DNA from: Leishmania donovani
Lineage: Eukaryota > Euglenozoa > Kinetoplastea > Trypanosomatida > Trypanosomatidae
Assembly: GCF_000227135.1 (NCBI RefSeq)
Contig: NC_018250.1
Location: forward strand, 162,501-226,500
Reading direction: 5' to 3'
DNA length: 64,000 nt
Position 1 is the first letter of the stretch; each line of letters starts with the position of its first letter. The notes below the pieces were generated by a model. The model was not told the DNA's origin and did no database searches. It saw only the letters and a program-made list of their open reading frames with translations. Shown in pieces: positions 1-10,300 of this stretch. Made by a program: the position numbers and the translations under genes.

Positions 1-2
1 CT

Positions 3-1172
3 GAGGCGTTTGGCGAGTCTTTCATCGTGACACTGAGCTCTGAAAACCTGCGCGTGCAGCTGCTGTCGCATGGTGCGGCGCTAAACTCCGTTAAGGTGCG
101 CAAACCGCACGCCGCAGCATCGGCCACCACTGCGGCGTCGGCGACTGCAGAGCAGGACGATGAATGGTTGGAAGTGTGCCTCGGCTACACGAACCCGGAG
201 GAGGCTCTCAGCGCCGATGCGGTGGTCGGTCATACTATTGGACGATACGCCGGGCGCATCGCCAATGGCGAGTTCGAGATGGCGAACACGACGTATACGC
301 TCGCCAAAAACTTTGGCCCGCACAACCTCCACGGCGGCCCGGTCGGGTTTCAACACCAGGAATGGAAGTACCTGTTGTCGGACGGCAGGGATGAGACTGG
401 TGTGGCGTTCCACCTCGTCTCACCGCACATGGATCAGGGCTTCCCCGGTGAACTCTTCGTGACGGCTACCTACAGCATCATTAAGTCAGCTCCAGTGCCC
501 ACCCTCAAGTGCGTGCTTCAAGCCTCGCTGTCGGACCACACGCCAGTGGACATGACGGTGATCAACCTGACGAACCATGCGTACTGGAACCTGAACGGTG
601 TTCCGCGACCAGCAGCGACGGATGCAGTGGCGCCGCTGCCGCGAAACATCGAGAACCACTACCTGCAGTTGCAGTCCAAGTACTTCGCCGTCACCGATGA
701 ACTGAGTATCCCACATGGTGATATGCGTCCCGTCGAGGGTACCCCGCACGACTACTCGGCGCTGCGCTGCGTTGCCGAGGGAATGGAGGCGACGAAGGAG
801 GAAGGTCGCGACGGCGGCGGCTACGATGACCTGGTCGCCCTTGAGACGTGGGACTCGACCCTGCGGGAGGCAGCGCTGGTGTACAGTCCCGCTACCAAGC
901 TGCGCATGCAGGTGTGCACCACGAACCCAGCCATTGTTGTCTACACAGCGAACCACCTGCCTGCCAATGCCTCCGGCGCAAAAGGGCAGCGCTTCCAGCG
1001 GCACAGTGCGATCTGCCTGGAGTGTCAGTACTTCCCGAACAGCCCCAACGTGCGAGCCTTCCCATCGACAGTGTTGAAGAAAGGCGAAGCGTACAACGAG
1101 ACTACGACTCACGCGTTCCAGTTCATGAACGCTGACATCACTCCAGAGGAAAAGCTGCTGCGCCGTCAGTAA
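3..1172 (+). CDS. Aldose 1-epimerase (galactose mutarotase-like), 5' end cut by window edge
   Basis: Interconverts alpha and beta anomers of aldoses such as glucose and galactose, feeding hexose metabolism. The reading frame is open to the window edge and the first in-frame ATG-like codon inside is only a GTG, so the true start lies upstream. Family motifs appear in the expected order: GRYAGRIANG (about 241-270), NLHGG (about 325-339, a conserved His), INLTNHAYWNLNG (about 560-597, second catalytic His) and ICLECQYFPNSPN (about 1009-1047), whose Glu is the catalytic base in characterised mutarotases. About 390 codons are visible, slightly longer than the 340-350 usual in the family; the extra residues include an Ala/Thr-rich insert near the N-terminus and a Gly/Glu-rich loop around 785-830. 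The C-terminus (LLRRQ) is not a glycosomal PTS1 signal. Family assignment is firm; substrate preference is unknown. Confidence 0.93.
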   Translation, partial: EAFGESFIVTLSSENLRVQLLSHGAALNSVKVRKPHAAASATTAASATAEQDDEWLEVCLGYTNPEEALSADAVVGHTIGRYAGRIANGEFEMANTTYTLAKNFGPHNLHGGPVGFQHQEWKYLLSDGRDETGVAFHLVSPHMDQGFPGELFVTATYSIIKSAPVPTLKCVLQASLSDHTPVDMTVINLTNHAYWNLNGVPRPAATDAVAPLPRNIENHYLQLQSKYFAVTDELSIPHGDMRPVEGTPHDYSALRCVAEGMEATKEEGRDGGGYDDLVALETWDSTLREAALVYSPATKLRMQVCTTNPAIVVYTANHLPANASGAKGQRFQRHSAICLECQYFPNSPNVRAFPSTVLKKGEAYNETTTHAFQFMNADITPEEKLLRRQ

Positions 1173-2063
1173 CCCGTGCCGTCATGCGTGGAAGTGCGTG
1201 TATGGTCTGGAGCTCCGAGGTGAAAAATAAACAGCGGCTAGAAAGAGGAGGGCGAGCCTCAGCTGCCTACCTTCACGTGCTGCTGGGCACGCGGATGCCC
1301 CATCCGCCCCTCCCTCGCGAAAAGCCTCGCGCTTGCGGTCCGTGTGCCCCCACCTGTGTAGTTTCACCTCCCCGCACCTCTCCGTGGCTCTCGAAAACGC
1401 AGCAGCACGCACTGTCCGTTGATCCACTTTCTACATCTCTCGTCTTGTTTCATTGTTTTGCTATGATACACGTTGTACGAGCTCGGTCGCTTGCGTGGCA
1501 TGCGCCTTATCTATGTGTTTGTGTATGTGCGTGCATTGAATCCTCTCCTCCCTTAACACAGCACAGGAAATAAGGGGCAAAAACGATCTGTAGCACCGCC
1601 ACAGGCGCACATACGCGTATACTTGAGGAAGCTGGCAGGGAAGGTGGAAGCCAGGAAGAGAACGGCGCATAGAAGAAATCACGAGCGCACGAGCGAGCGC
1701 AAGAGAGTGCGAGATGGCTAAGCGGCGACGGCGGCATGATGGGGAGAGGGAGCGCAGCTCTGTGGTCGGCAGCGTGCCCCCTTTAGCTGCCTCCCTCCCT
1801 CTCGCCGCGTTGGTTGTTCTTTTCCCTCCCGCTGCCGTGTCTTCTCCTACCTACCCCCTCCCCCTTTTTTTACGGATTAGTCGCTGCCCGTCATCCGCGC
1901 GGCCTCCCCCTCCCCGAGGGAGTGCACGGACGGGAGCGCAACGGTGCTGCAGAGTGTCTGCGGGCATTTTTTTTTATTTCCCCGCCCACCTCTCTTTCGC
2001 CTTGCTGTTGTTTGCTTTCCCTGGCTCTTCGCTGCTTTCTTCTGCCTTCTTGTGTGTCCTCTC

Positions 2064-2556
2064 ATGACATGCGACACCTCTCCGTGCGTGGCGTCAGGGC
2101 CCGGCGCGCCTGCTCTCGGTGGGGGGTGGGGGCCGTGGAGCCCCCGCCACCCCTCCCAATGCCGAGCCACCCCTGGTGGTGACAGGGTCGCGTGCCTACG
2201 ACACGGCGAGGTCAGTGGGAGTCATCGCTGCTAATGTCGGCGGTGAGGTCCCAGATGGCGGTGCGTGGGAGAGACCCGCGACAGCGAGCACACGCTTGTG
2301 CCATCCACGTTATGTGCAGAGTGCCAGCGCCACCCCTAAAGGTGCACAGGGTGGCGGCCGGCATGATGGAAGGAGCGGCTGTTAGGCGGGTGGTGGGTAG
2401 GGTTGGAGGCATGGGTCGTGCTCAACTGACCGGGTCAGCGCGTGGCTGTGGCGCTTGTGTCCAGGGCTGCTTCGCACCACGCGATGTGGTGGGGGGGGGG
2501 GCTTGCGACCATCCAGGGGTGGCGCACTGCTGGAGCCGTGTTGTATGGCAGAATGG
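2064..2556 (+). repeat. SIDER2-like retroposon, copy A (sense)
   Basis: The block starting at ATGACATGCGACACCTCTCC recurs at 40794-41279 (antisense), 53196-53821 (sense, gapped) and 55892-56229 (antisense, gapped), with few differences over most of its length. Size, G-rich core, dispersed placement in spacers and both orientations fit Leishmania short interspersed degenerate retroposons of the SIDER2 type. The last 60 bases of this copy, after a G run at about 2490-2502, diverge from the other copies and only the terminal TATGGCAGA-like motif is shared. In Leishmania, SIDER2 in 3' untranslated regions has been linked to faster mRNA decay, so this copy may act on the aldose epimerase transcript. 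Repeat status is certain; the family name comes from recall. Confidence 0.85.
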
Positions 2557-3204
2557 AAGCCTTTGCCTGAAGAAGAGACGTGTTGTCTGCGTATCTTCCC
2601 TCTCGTGTGTTCAGGCGTTTCCAAGTTGAGTGTCTGTGCGTGTATGTATTCGCGTGTGTGTGTGTGCACGACTGCGGCTGCGATTCGACCTTGTGTGCTC
2701 AACAAGGGCAAAGAACCAAACGGGGAAGTCGGGCCCTGCGAGTGCCATGTGCGTTGGCGAGGTACCGACGTGGGAGGCACCGCCCTGAGGGGAGGGGCGG
2801 GTAGTGTCGTCCATGCGCCGTCTGCAACCGCTTTGATGCCGCTGTCTACGTATCCCTCTCTCGCTGCCTGTACTCGTGCGCAACACATACACCAAGGCAC
2901 GTACAGGCGAGTGCACGACGGATGAGGTTGCGCACCGTCAGGCTGTACGCATGCTCTCCCCTCGTGGGGGAAAAGCCTCCGAGCATCCTCCCTCCTCTCG
3001 CCTCCTCTCTGCCACGTGCGCACTTGCACGCACAAACCCGCGCACATACGCGCATCCATGCACACAGTGAGGGCTGATTGGGCGCGTGGAGCCGAAAGCG
3101 AGGGTCGCGTGAAGGGCTAAAAAAGGAATCCTGTACACCTGACTCAGCTGAGTGCAGCTCCTCTCTTTCGCTGGTGTTGGAATCGGTGCACTCGGCAGAT
3201 GCCA

Positions 3205-3226
3205 CGAACTCCTCCTCGGCTTTCAG
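3205..3226 (+). promoter_or_regulatory. Candidate spliced-leader acceptor (polypyrimidine tract + AG)
   Basis: A short C/T tract ends in CTTTCAG with the AG at 3225-3226, about 207 bases before the ATG at 3433. No AG-containing acceptor is seen in the longer C tract at 3328-3387 that lies closer to the start. Confidence 0.35.
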
Positions 3227-3432
3227 GCCTGCTCCCGGTGAACGCGTGTAGGGGGAACGAGTGAAAGAAGCGAAGGGTCCGTGAGAAGGGCGCCGGGGTA
3301 CGAGAAGCAGAAGCAGCAGCGGCAGACCTCGCTCGTCCTCCCTTTTCTTCGCTTTCCACCCTGACCCCTGCCACCCCCCCCCCCAACACACACGTGCGCG
3401 TGCCGCACTCTTTATCCTACCCGACATCCGCC

Positions 3433-4386
3433 ATGAACATCGTCACCTCCTACTTTCTCGTTCGCAAGCTTCCAGGCGCCCTTGCCATGGGCGGAGACGT
3501 TCGGGAGCATCAGAACGCCCGCCAGCGCGAGTACATGGAGTGCCTTCGGCTCAATCAGCAACACCCCGGCGTCGCGTCCATCCACCTCATCGTCGAAGGG
3601 GTCGACGCCTACGATCATCTGCTGAAGCACGTTCTCTGCAACCCTCACTTCCAAAATGCATCGACGTTGACAACGTCCACGGCGCCGGCAGACGCACGAC
3701 ACCGCAGACGCCATGCCGCTCCTATCGTGCCTGTGGCACGCTTTGCCAGCGGCATGCCCTTGTACGCCGACTTCTTCGCCTACGCCAACCAGCTCCTCTC
3801 GCACCGCCTCACGATGGTGTGCAACGCGGATGTGTATCTCTCCCCCGAGCACTTTTCGCTGTCAGCGGTGGAGGACCTCTTTCGCCAATCCAGCACTCTT
3901 CCTCCTCCCCACGCAGCGCCTTGCGGAGCGTGCCAGACGTCGACTACGGGCATAGCGGAGGGGGAGGCGATGCGGCCCAAGTCTGCGCCAAAGCGAGCGA
4001 ACCCCTTGGCACTGGCGCTCACCCGCTACGAGAGCGACAGCCCTCTCGACGCCCCATTCTTGTACGACTATCGTGGCTCTCACGACGCCTTTGTGTTGGT
4101 GCCGCCGGTGCCGCCGTCGTTTGTGCGCAGTGTCGCCCATCCGCAGAACTGCTACAAGGCAGAAAACATCGTCTTGCACGAGCTTCAGCAAAGTGGGTAC
4201 CTGACATTGAACCCGACCTTGGGGGATGGCGTGCGCCTTGTTCACCTCCACGCCACCGATCTCCGGCAGTGGTTTCCGCCGGTGGACGAGTCACGGTACG
4301 GCCGCGCACAGCCGAGCACCTTGGCACAGGCGGCATCGCGCATCCGTGAAGAAGCACGCGTGCGATCGCTGCCGCCGTCTGTGTAA
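3433..4386 (+). CDS. Predicted glycosyltransferase-like protein
   Basis: 317 residues. The ATG at 3433 (context CCGCCATGA) is preferred; the frame opens upstream only with a GTG. It begins with NIVTSYFLVRK and has an AcidicxAsp-like motif CNADVYLS (N131, D133) of the kind used by nucleotide-sugar transferases to bind metal and donor. The C-terminal half has an aspartate-containing segment followed by NCYKAENIVLHELQQSGY, an NP pair and HLHATDLRQW (H271, H273). This order (NxD, then an SxDxF-type segment, then aGY..NP...HxH) resembles a loosely defined family of predicted glycosyltransferases found in bacteria, algae and protists. There is no signal peptide or membrane span, so it would be cytosolic unless targeted otherwise. 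An S/P-rich low-conservation insert lies at about residues 155-190. The family call is an inference from motifs; acceptor and sugar are unknown. Confidence 0.6.
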   Translation: MNIVTSYFLVRKLPGALAMGGDVREHQNARQREYMECLRLNQQHPGVASIHLIVEGVDAYDHLLKHVLCNPHFQNASTLTTSTAPADARHRRRHAAPIVPVARFASGMPLYADFFAYANQLLSHRLTMVCNADVYLSPEHFSLSAVEDLFRQSSTLPPPHAAPCGACQTSTTGIAEGEAMRPKSAPKRANPLALALTRYESDSPLDAPFLYDYRGSHDAFVLVPPVPPSFVRSVAHPQNCYKAENIVLHELQQSGYLTLNPTLGDGVRLVHLHATDLRQWFPPVDESRYGRAQPSTLAQAASRIREEARVRSLPPSV

Positions 4387-6916
4387 GGGCTGGTCTTCTC
4401 TACATGCTCTCTCTCGTTATATATACTATGTGTCGCCTGTGCGCGTGGCGTGTCCTCAACGGCCTCTCTTGCGACTTGTTTTCCCTGTCGGCTCCGCGTA
4501 TGCAGTTCGGCGCAGATACTCAGTCTGCGTTCAACGCGCCAAGCAGCACTGCTCGCTCGTTGTCTCTCTCTCTCTCTCTGCATTGTCGTTGGTGCCTCTT
4601 TGCCGGTGCGTGTTCTGACATGATGAAAAAACAATAGGCATTGCCCCCGATAGTCGCGTGAACATCCTTGTCCCTCCCCCATCGCCGCCGCCATGCCCCA
4701 ATCCCACTTCCTCGCCGTACGCTTGTGTTCATCAAGGCCGTGAGAACCGCACGCTGGTTCGGCCGACACCGTCTCGCGCCTCTAGCGTGTGCGCGAGATG
4801 TCATCAGTGATGAAAACTGGTGCATACAGTCTTGCCGAAAGGCGCCGCCGTTGTCGATGCGTTTCTGTGCGCACCTATGCCCTGCTCTCTTCTTCCGCCT
4901 CTGCTCTTCCGCTTGTTATCGGCCTCGCCATCTCCCTCTTTCTCTCTCCCTCCCTATGCCTCTTGTCTCTGTCTTTGTTGGCGCCTTCATATGCGCACAC
5001 GCATGCACACGCGCACTCATATATGCATATAGGCAGTGCTTGTGTGTCGTAGCAACTTCGCTTATTCGCTTTCCCTTTCCATAATTTGAATAACTTCTCC
5101 ACGTTATCTTTTTGTTGCGGCTGCTTTGCTTTCGTTTTCAAATTTTCCGGTTGATTTTGCAACCTCACGCCGAGAGGTATCTCACTGGCTGACCCGCCCG
5201 CCTCATCCTCCCCCCCCCCTCTCTCCTACACCCACACGCCCTTGTCTCCTACCCACTCGGCCCTTCTGTCTTTGCTCACAAGGCCACGCCTTCCCTGCTT
5301 GCATCGCTCCCTCTCCCTCGCACTGGCTCTCTCATTGAAGCAGCCATCCACTCCGGCGAAGGAAGCAGGCGTGATTGTTCGTTGGCCCTCGTGCTCTCTC
5401 TATATATCACCGCATCTTTTGTGTTTGTGCTGCTCGTGCCCGTAAGTGCGCCGGCGTCTGTCTGTGTCTCTCTGTGTAGGTGTGTGCGCCTGCGTGTGTG
5501 TGTCAGTGTGTGTGCTTCTGTTGTCAACGTAACACATCCTTCTCAACGTACACGCCATCCCCACCCAGCCCTTCTTTCACCCTCTTGCCACACACAGACA
5601 CGAACACGCGCAAACCTGGAATCACGTGCGTGCTGAATAGAAAGCACAGCACGCGCGAGAAACTACGAGTGAGCACCGTTGCATTCTGCCTCTTTCCTTT
5701 CCTTCCCTCCCCCCACCCACCCACCCCAATCTTCTCTCGACATCTCGTGTGATCCGGCGGCTGTGTCTCTCATTCGGGCACCGTTTTGCTGCGTACGCCC
5801 TCACCATCTACCTTCTCTCTCAAAGCCTTCTGCTGCACCGCTGCACGTGGGTGTGTGTGCGTGTAGCGGTGTGAGTTGACGAAGAATCGATATCCACGAA
5901 GCCGCAAGCGAAACGAAGGAAGAGAAAAGGGCGAGGCAGGAAAGCTAATCAGCACACAGCGCCGCTCTACGGTATAGAAGCGCACACGTCTCGAATCAAG
6001 AAACAGGAAAGGAACGAAGGCCGACGTAGAGCAGCTTTGGCCACCCCCCTCCCTCCCTCGATCTCCTGTGTGCGCGTGCGCGCGTCTTCGGCTTTTTGTT
6101 TGCTTGCTTACATGTGCTAGTAGCCATTTCCTCGGTTCCGCCATTGCTTTTCCTCATCAACGGAAGTGGACCTTTTCTCTCTCCTCGTTGTTGATCTTCT
6201 TCTGTCTCTCAGGCATTCATCTGCTCATCAGTGTCTCTTTCTATCTGTGTATGTGTGTGTGTAAGAGAGAGTGAGTCCCTGTGTACTTACGCTGCTCAGA
6301 AGGTACCCCCACCATCGCCACCCGCCTCCTTTTCTCTATCTGTGTGTCGGTTCACTATACATCGTGCTCGACATCCTTGCTGATCTCTCCTGTCTGTCTT
6401 CTCTTCCTCTCGTGCACTGTTTGTATCTCTTTTTAGTTTGTTGTTTGTGCTGCGTTTTCTTTCGCCCCCCCTCCTCCCTCCCTTCTCTCCCCACCCCCTT
6501 CCTCTACTATTTCGCTTGGCCAGAGGTGAAGTCGTCTTTGTGCCTGTGCCTGCATGTGTGCGCGCGCGTCGGTTTTCCTTTTGTGTGCTGTTGCCTTTCC
6601 TCAACGACTTCTCCCTCCCTTTCTCGCTTGACAGCCCCCCACCTCACGCTGCTCTTCGGAGAAGTGGTACGTGTTTCTCGTCGTTCTCACCGTGTGTGCT
6701 GGTCGTGGATATGCGTGGCGCTGGTGCCCCGCACTTGTTGTCGCCGTCCTCTGCCCCCTTGTCCCTTTCTCTCTTTTCATTGCTTTGGCAACGCTTCTCG
6801 AATCTACGCAACAGCATTCTTTTCTTTTCTGTGTGTGTGTGTGTGCCGCCGCGATACTCCCCGTTTAATTTCGTTACTGTTGGTTTGAGGTCGTGGAGTC
6901 CTTCTCTCCATCACCT

Positions 6917-6940
6917 CACACACACACACACACACACACA
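6917..6940. repeat. (CA)n microsatellite
   Basis: Twelve uninterrupted CA units followed by TACGCACA. Confidence 0.9.
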
Positions 6941-6997
6941 TACGCACATCATCGTCCCGCTGCACCGCTGTAACCGCTCGCATTCCGGTCCGCCTCT

Positions 6998-7092
6998 CCT
7001 CTCTCTCTCTCTTTCTCGCTCTCTGTCTTGTTCGGTTCACTGTTGTATTTTGTGCTTTTTTTTCCTGATTTCTTTGCTCTATTCACACGGAG
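6998..7092 (+). promoter_or_regulatory. Candidate spliced-leader acceptor region for the permease gene
   Basis: Dense C/T tract (CTCTCTCTCTCTTTCTCG, then a T8 run) with the first strong downstream AG at 7091-7092 in CACGGAG, about 245 bases before the ATG at 7335. Confidence 0.4.
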
Positions 7093-7334
7093 ATTGCCAA
7101 CGTCGTAGCAGAGAGAGCGCACACGAATCTCATTAACGCGTGTGTCCCAGGCTTCTATTGCCGAGTTGCGTTGTTTTTCGCTCAACGCGCGTGCGCGCCC
7201 GCCTCATCGGATTGCCACGTTCCGCTCAGCGCATTCAAGCAAGAAGCAACGGGCACAGAAGAGTCAAGGAGACATAACGCTTCCCCATCACCACCACCTT
7301 CTTCCTCATCTTCTCCCGCCGCGCCATCAGCAAG

Positions 7335-10300
7335 ATGAGCATCGAAGTACCCGTGAAGAAATCCGAGGATTCGGATGACCGCACCGGCTTCTTCGAAACA
7401 CTGAAGCTGAGCTGGATCTACACAGTCGCCGATGTCCGGCGCCGACCGCGTAATATCATCATCGGCATCGCCGCAGTGATGCTGCTCGTCTTCTTCTCTG
7501 CTGTTGTCCTCATTGGCATCTGGAAGACCCCATATATCTTGCTACGCCTGGCGGAACTAACAGCGGGTGAAATGGACGTCATTCTCTACGGCGGCGGCGC
7601 GACGCTGCTGCTCAACTACACGAAGCTGAACCAGAGCTTCGTCAAATCGCCGGTCGTCGCTGGCGCTGCGCCGCGCTGGATCGCTCGAGCCAGCCTCACC
7701 TCCGAGGCGACCTATCGCGCAAGCATGCACCACGCCGCGGGTACACGTACTAGGGACCGCGTCACGGCGGCCAACATCCTGCTCATCAACTCCGAGCTGG
7801 AACAACTGGCCGGCATTGGACGCGGGTGGCCGTACCGAGAGATCGGCTTTGACGAGGCCCAAATCTTCTTCTCAGCTGCAAACTACATCGGCGTCTCCGG
7901 CAACAAGGGCGAGCGCGTTCATCTTAGCATCAACGCGTCGTCTCTCAGCAACGCCATTGGCATCGACACCCTGTCCTTCAACATCACACGCCCCAAAAAG
8001 GTGACGGACCCCATCTCCTTCTACCTAGCGGCCTTCTTCATGCTCAACAACATCACCGAGGACTCGATACCGTTGTTCGACGTCGTATCGCTGAGCATGG
8101 CAGCGACCATGGCGGACGCGGTGGAGACGACGGCTGGCAAGTACGCGAGCGCGCTAGGCAACGCCGTCATCATGGACTGCCGGCAATTCTTGAACGTGCT
8201 GGTGGATCAGAGCTGCCTGCTTGGGCCGCAGAGTATCAGCCCGTCAGAGGGCTACTACTTCCCGACCACTGCTGAGCTGTTCAACATCACACTCCCGTCA
8301 ACGAACTCCTTAGACATCCAGGACTATGCGATGATGGTGGTGGTGATGCTGGAGGGGCGATACGACATGTACTATGCCGACACAAAGCTGCGCGGGGCAA
8401 TGTTGACGGAGAAGAGCAACAAACTGATGGAAGCCGTCGGCCTCAGCTTCGAAGGCACCTTGCAGTTTCCGGTGGACACAACAATCCAGACACTTGATAC
8501 GTTCCGCACGTTGATGACGGCGGCCTGCGTGACGGTGGTCGTCGGCATCGTTGTACTCGGGTCCATCCTTATGTTCACACTGCTTCAGATCAACGCTGAG
8601 GAGCGGCAGTTCGAGCTGGCCATGATTCGCGCGCAGGGTATGTCGCGCACGCAGATTATCGGTATTCTGGTTATGCAGACACTCGCCTTCACCGTGCCTG
8701 GCACAGCGTTCGGCGTGCTACTCGCGTGTGCAACGAATGCGATACTCGAGCGGATGCTGGCGAACTTCACCAAGGCGCCCACCCGCTTGGGCGACGTGCC
8801 GATCGTTGCGATAACGATTGGCATTCTGATGGGTCTGCTGCTGCCGCTGGTGGCCACTTACAGCCCGGTTAAGAGGGCGCTGAGCAGCAGCCTGCGTGAC
8901 GCGTTGGACATCTACCGCCAGGTGTACAACGAGGCGCACGTGAAGGCGATTCGGCTAGAGGAGATGGGCCTGCGCATGTGGCAGATCTTCCTCGGCATCT
9001 TCCTGGTCTTCGCGGGCTTCCTGGTGTACTACCTCATGCCGCTGAGCTTCATCTTTTCCAACATGATGATGTTCTTCATCCTGCTCGACTTTGTGCTTAT
9101 CTGCATGATTGCCGGGCTGTGCATGATGACGTACGTCGTCCAGGGGCCGGCGGAGGTGTTTGTGCTGTATCTGCTTCTGTGGGGCCGCGAGACACGACTA
9201 TGGACGCTTATCCGCAAGAACTTGCGAAGTCACCGCGACCGCAACTCCAAGGCGTACGTGATGTTCTTACTAAGCGTGGCGTGCCTCGTTGCATCCGGCA
9301 TGATGTTCAGCATGATGTCCACCATCTCCTCTCAGTTGGCGGAGCTGACGACCGGTGCGCCGGTGACAGTGACTTCGAAATCGTTCTGGAACCCCCTCGA
9401 CCAGGCAAGCCTCGACGCGTTCATGCGTGGTGAAGGAAGCCTCTACGCCACGCAGTGGGCCTACACCTCCTTCGCGCTCCGCGAGTACCCGCAGATCGCC
9501 AGCAGGACACAGGTCGGCAACCTCATCGGCAACTTTCGCACCATCGGCGTGCGGGCGGTGACGGAGTTCTTCATGGACGCCACCTACCCGGAATTCAACA
9601 TGGTGGATAGCTACCGCAGCGGCTACAAGTACCCGATGAACACCTTCCACCAGCGCGACGTTATCCGCAGCATGTACGAGCACCCGCCGCATCGCAACGT
9701 GAGCAAGAAGCAGGGCATCATCGTCAATGGGTTCCCCTACGGTGTCAAGATTCCGAACGTGACGGCGAAGGAGTCGCAGGTGATTCCAATGATCATCTCC
9801 TCTGCCGCCCAGGACGAGATTGGGCTGGACGTGAACTCCGCGGCTCAGCTGCGCTTCGACTACTTTCTGAACGACAGTGCCCAAACCATGTCCACCGTCT
9901 TCTTCCTCGAGCCGCGGGCCCTCATGGACCGCATCTCCGGCTTCCTCGCGGTCTCCTCGCTGCCCATCCTCTTCACTCAAGGCACCATTCTGGTGCCGAC
10001 CAAGTACTTCCAGAGCCTGCTCAACCCGGCGGTACTCGACTTCGACGCGGAGCAGATGATCTCGATCACCAACCACTCCGTCCTGGAGGTGCGGCAGGCA
10101 GTGCTGTATGTGCAGCTCCGCAGCAATGTCACGAAGCGCGAGCGTGAGATCTTTGTGAACGCGCTCCAGACGCACACCGATACTCTCTACCACGCCATCG
10201 TTGACACCGAGGCCACCGTGGAGCAGCTCCGCTCGGTGCAGAACCTGATCATGGGCTTCTTTTACTTCACCTCGGTCATCTGCATCACGCTTTGCGCTTT

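Larger units (their letters stand above)
1173..3432. other. Intergenic spacer with a SIDER2 copy
   Basis: No convincing gene. C/T-rich stretches alternate with a purine-rich island (about 1562-1760) that follows a polypyrimidine tract ending in AG at 1560-1561. An ATG at 1714 opens a 117-codon frame of low-complexity, pyrimidine-driven composition that I do not accept as a gene. A SIDER2-like element occupies 2064-2556. Short GT repeats lie near 2640-2670. The last 200 bases are the probable 5' leader of the next gene. Confidence 0.7.
4387..7334. other. Long C/T-rich intergenic spacer
   Basis: Almost 3 kb without a supportable gene. The + strand is mostly C/T with microsatellites: a CT run (4562-4580), GT/TG tracts (about 5490-5515, 6245-6262, 6829-6846) and a 24-base CA repeat (6917-6940). 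A purine-rich island at about 5876-6035 follows a C/T tract and a TAG/GAG, as if a trans-spliced transcript could begin there. Several open frames are pure artefacts of this biased composition. Confidence 0.7.

Noticed and set aside
1714..2067. 117-codon frame after a possible trans-splice site
   Set aside because: The product is driven by C/T tracts and ends at the SIDER2 boundary. Kept only as a possible non-coding transcript.
6271..7136. Open frames of 205 and 232 codons on the + strand
   Set aside because: Same compositional artefact, with Phe/Ser/Leu/Cys/Val from T- and GT-rich repeats.
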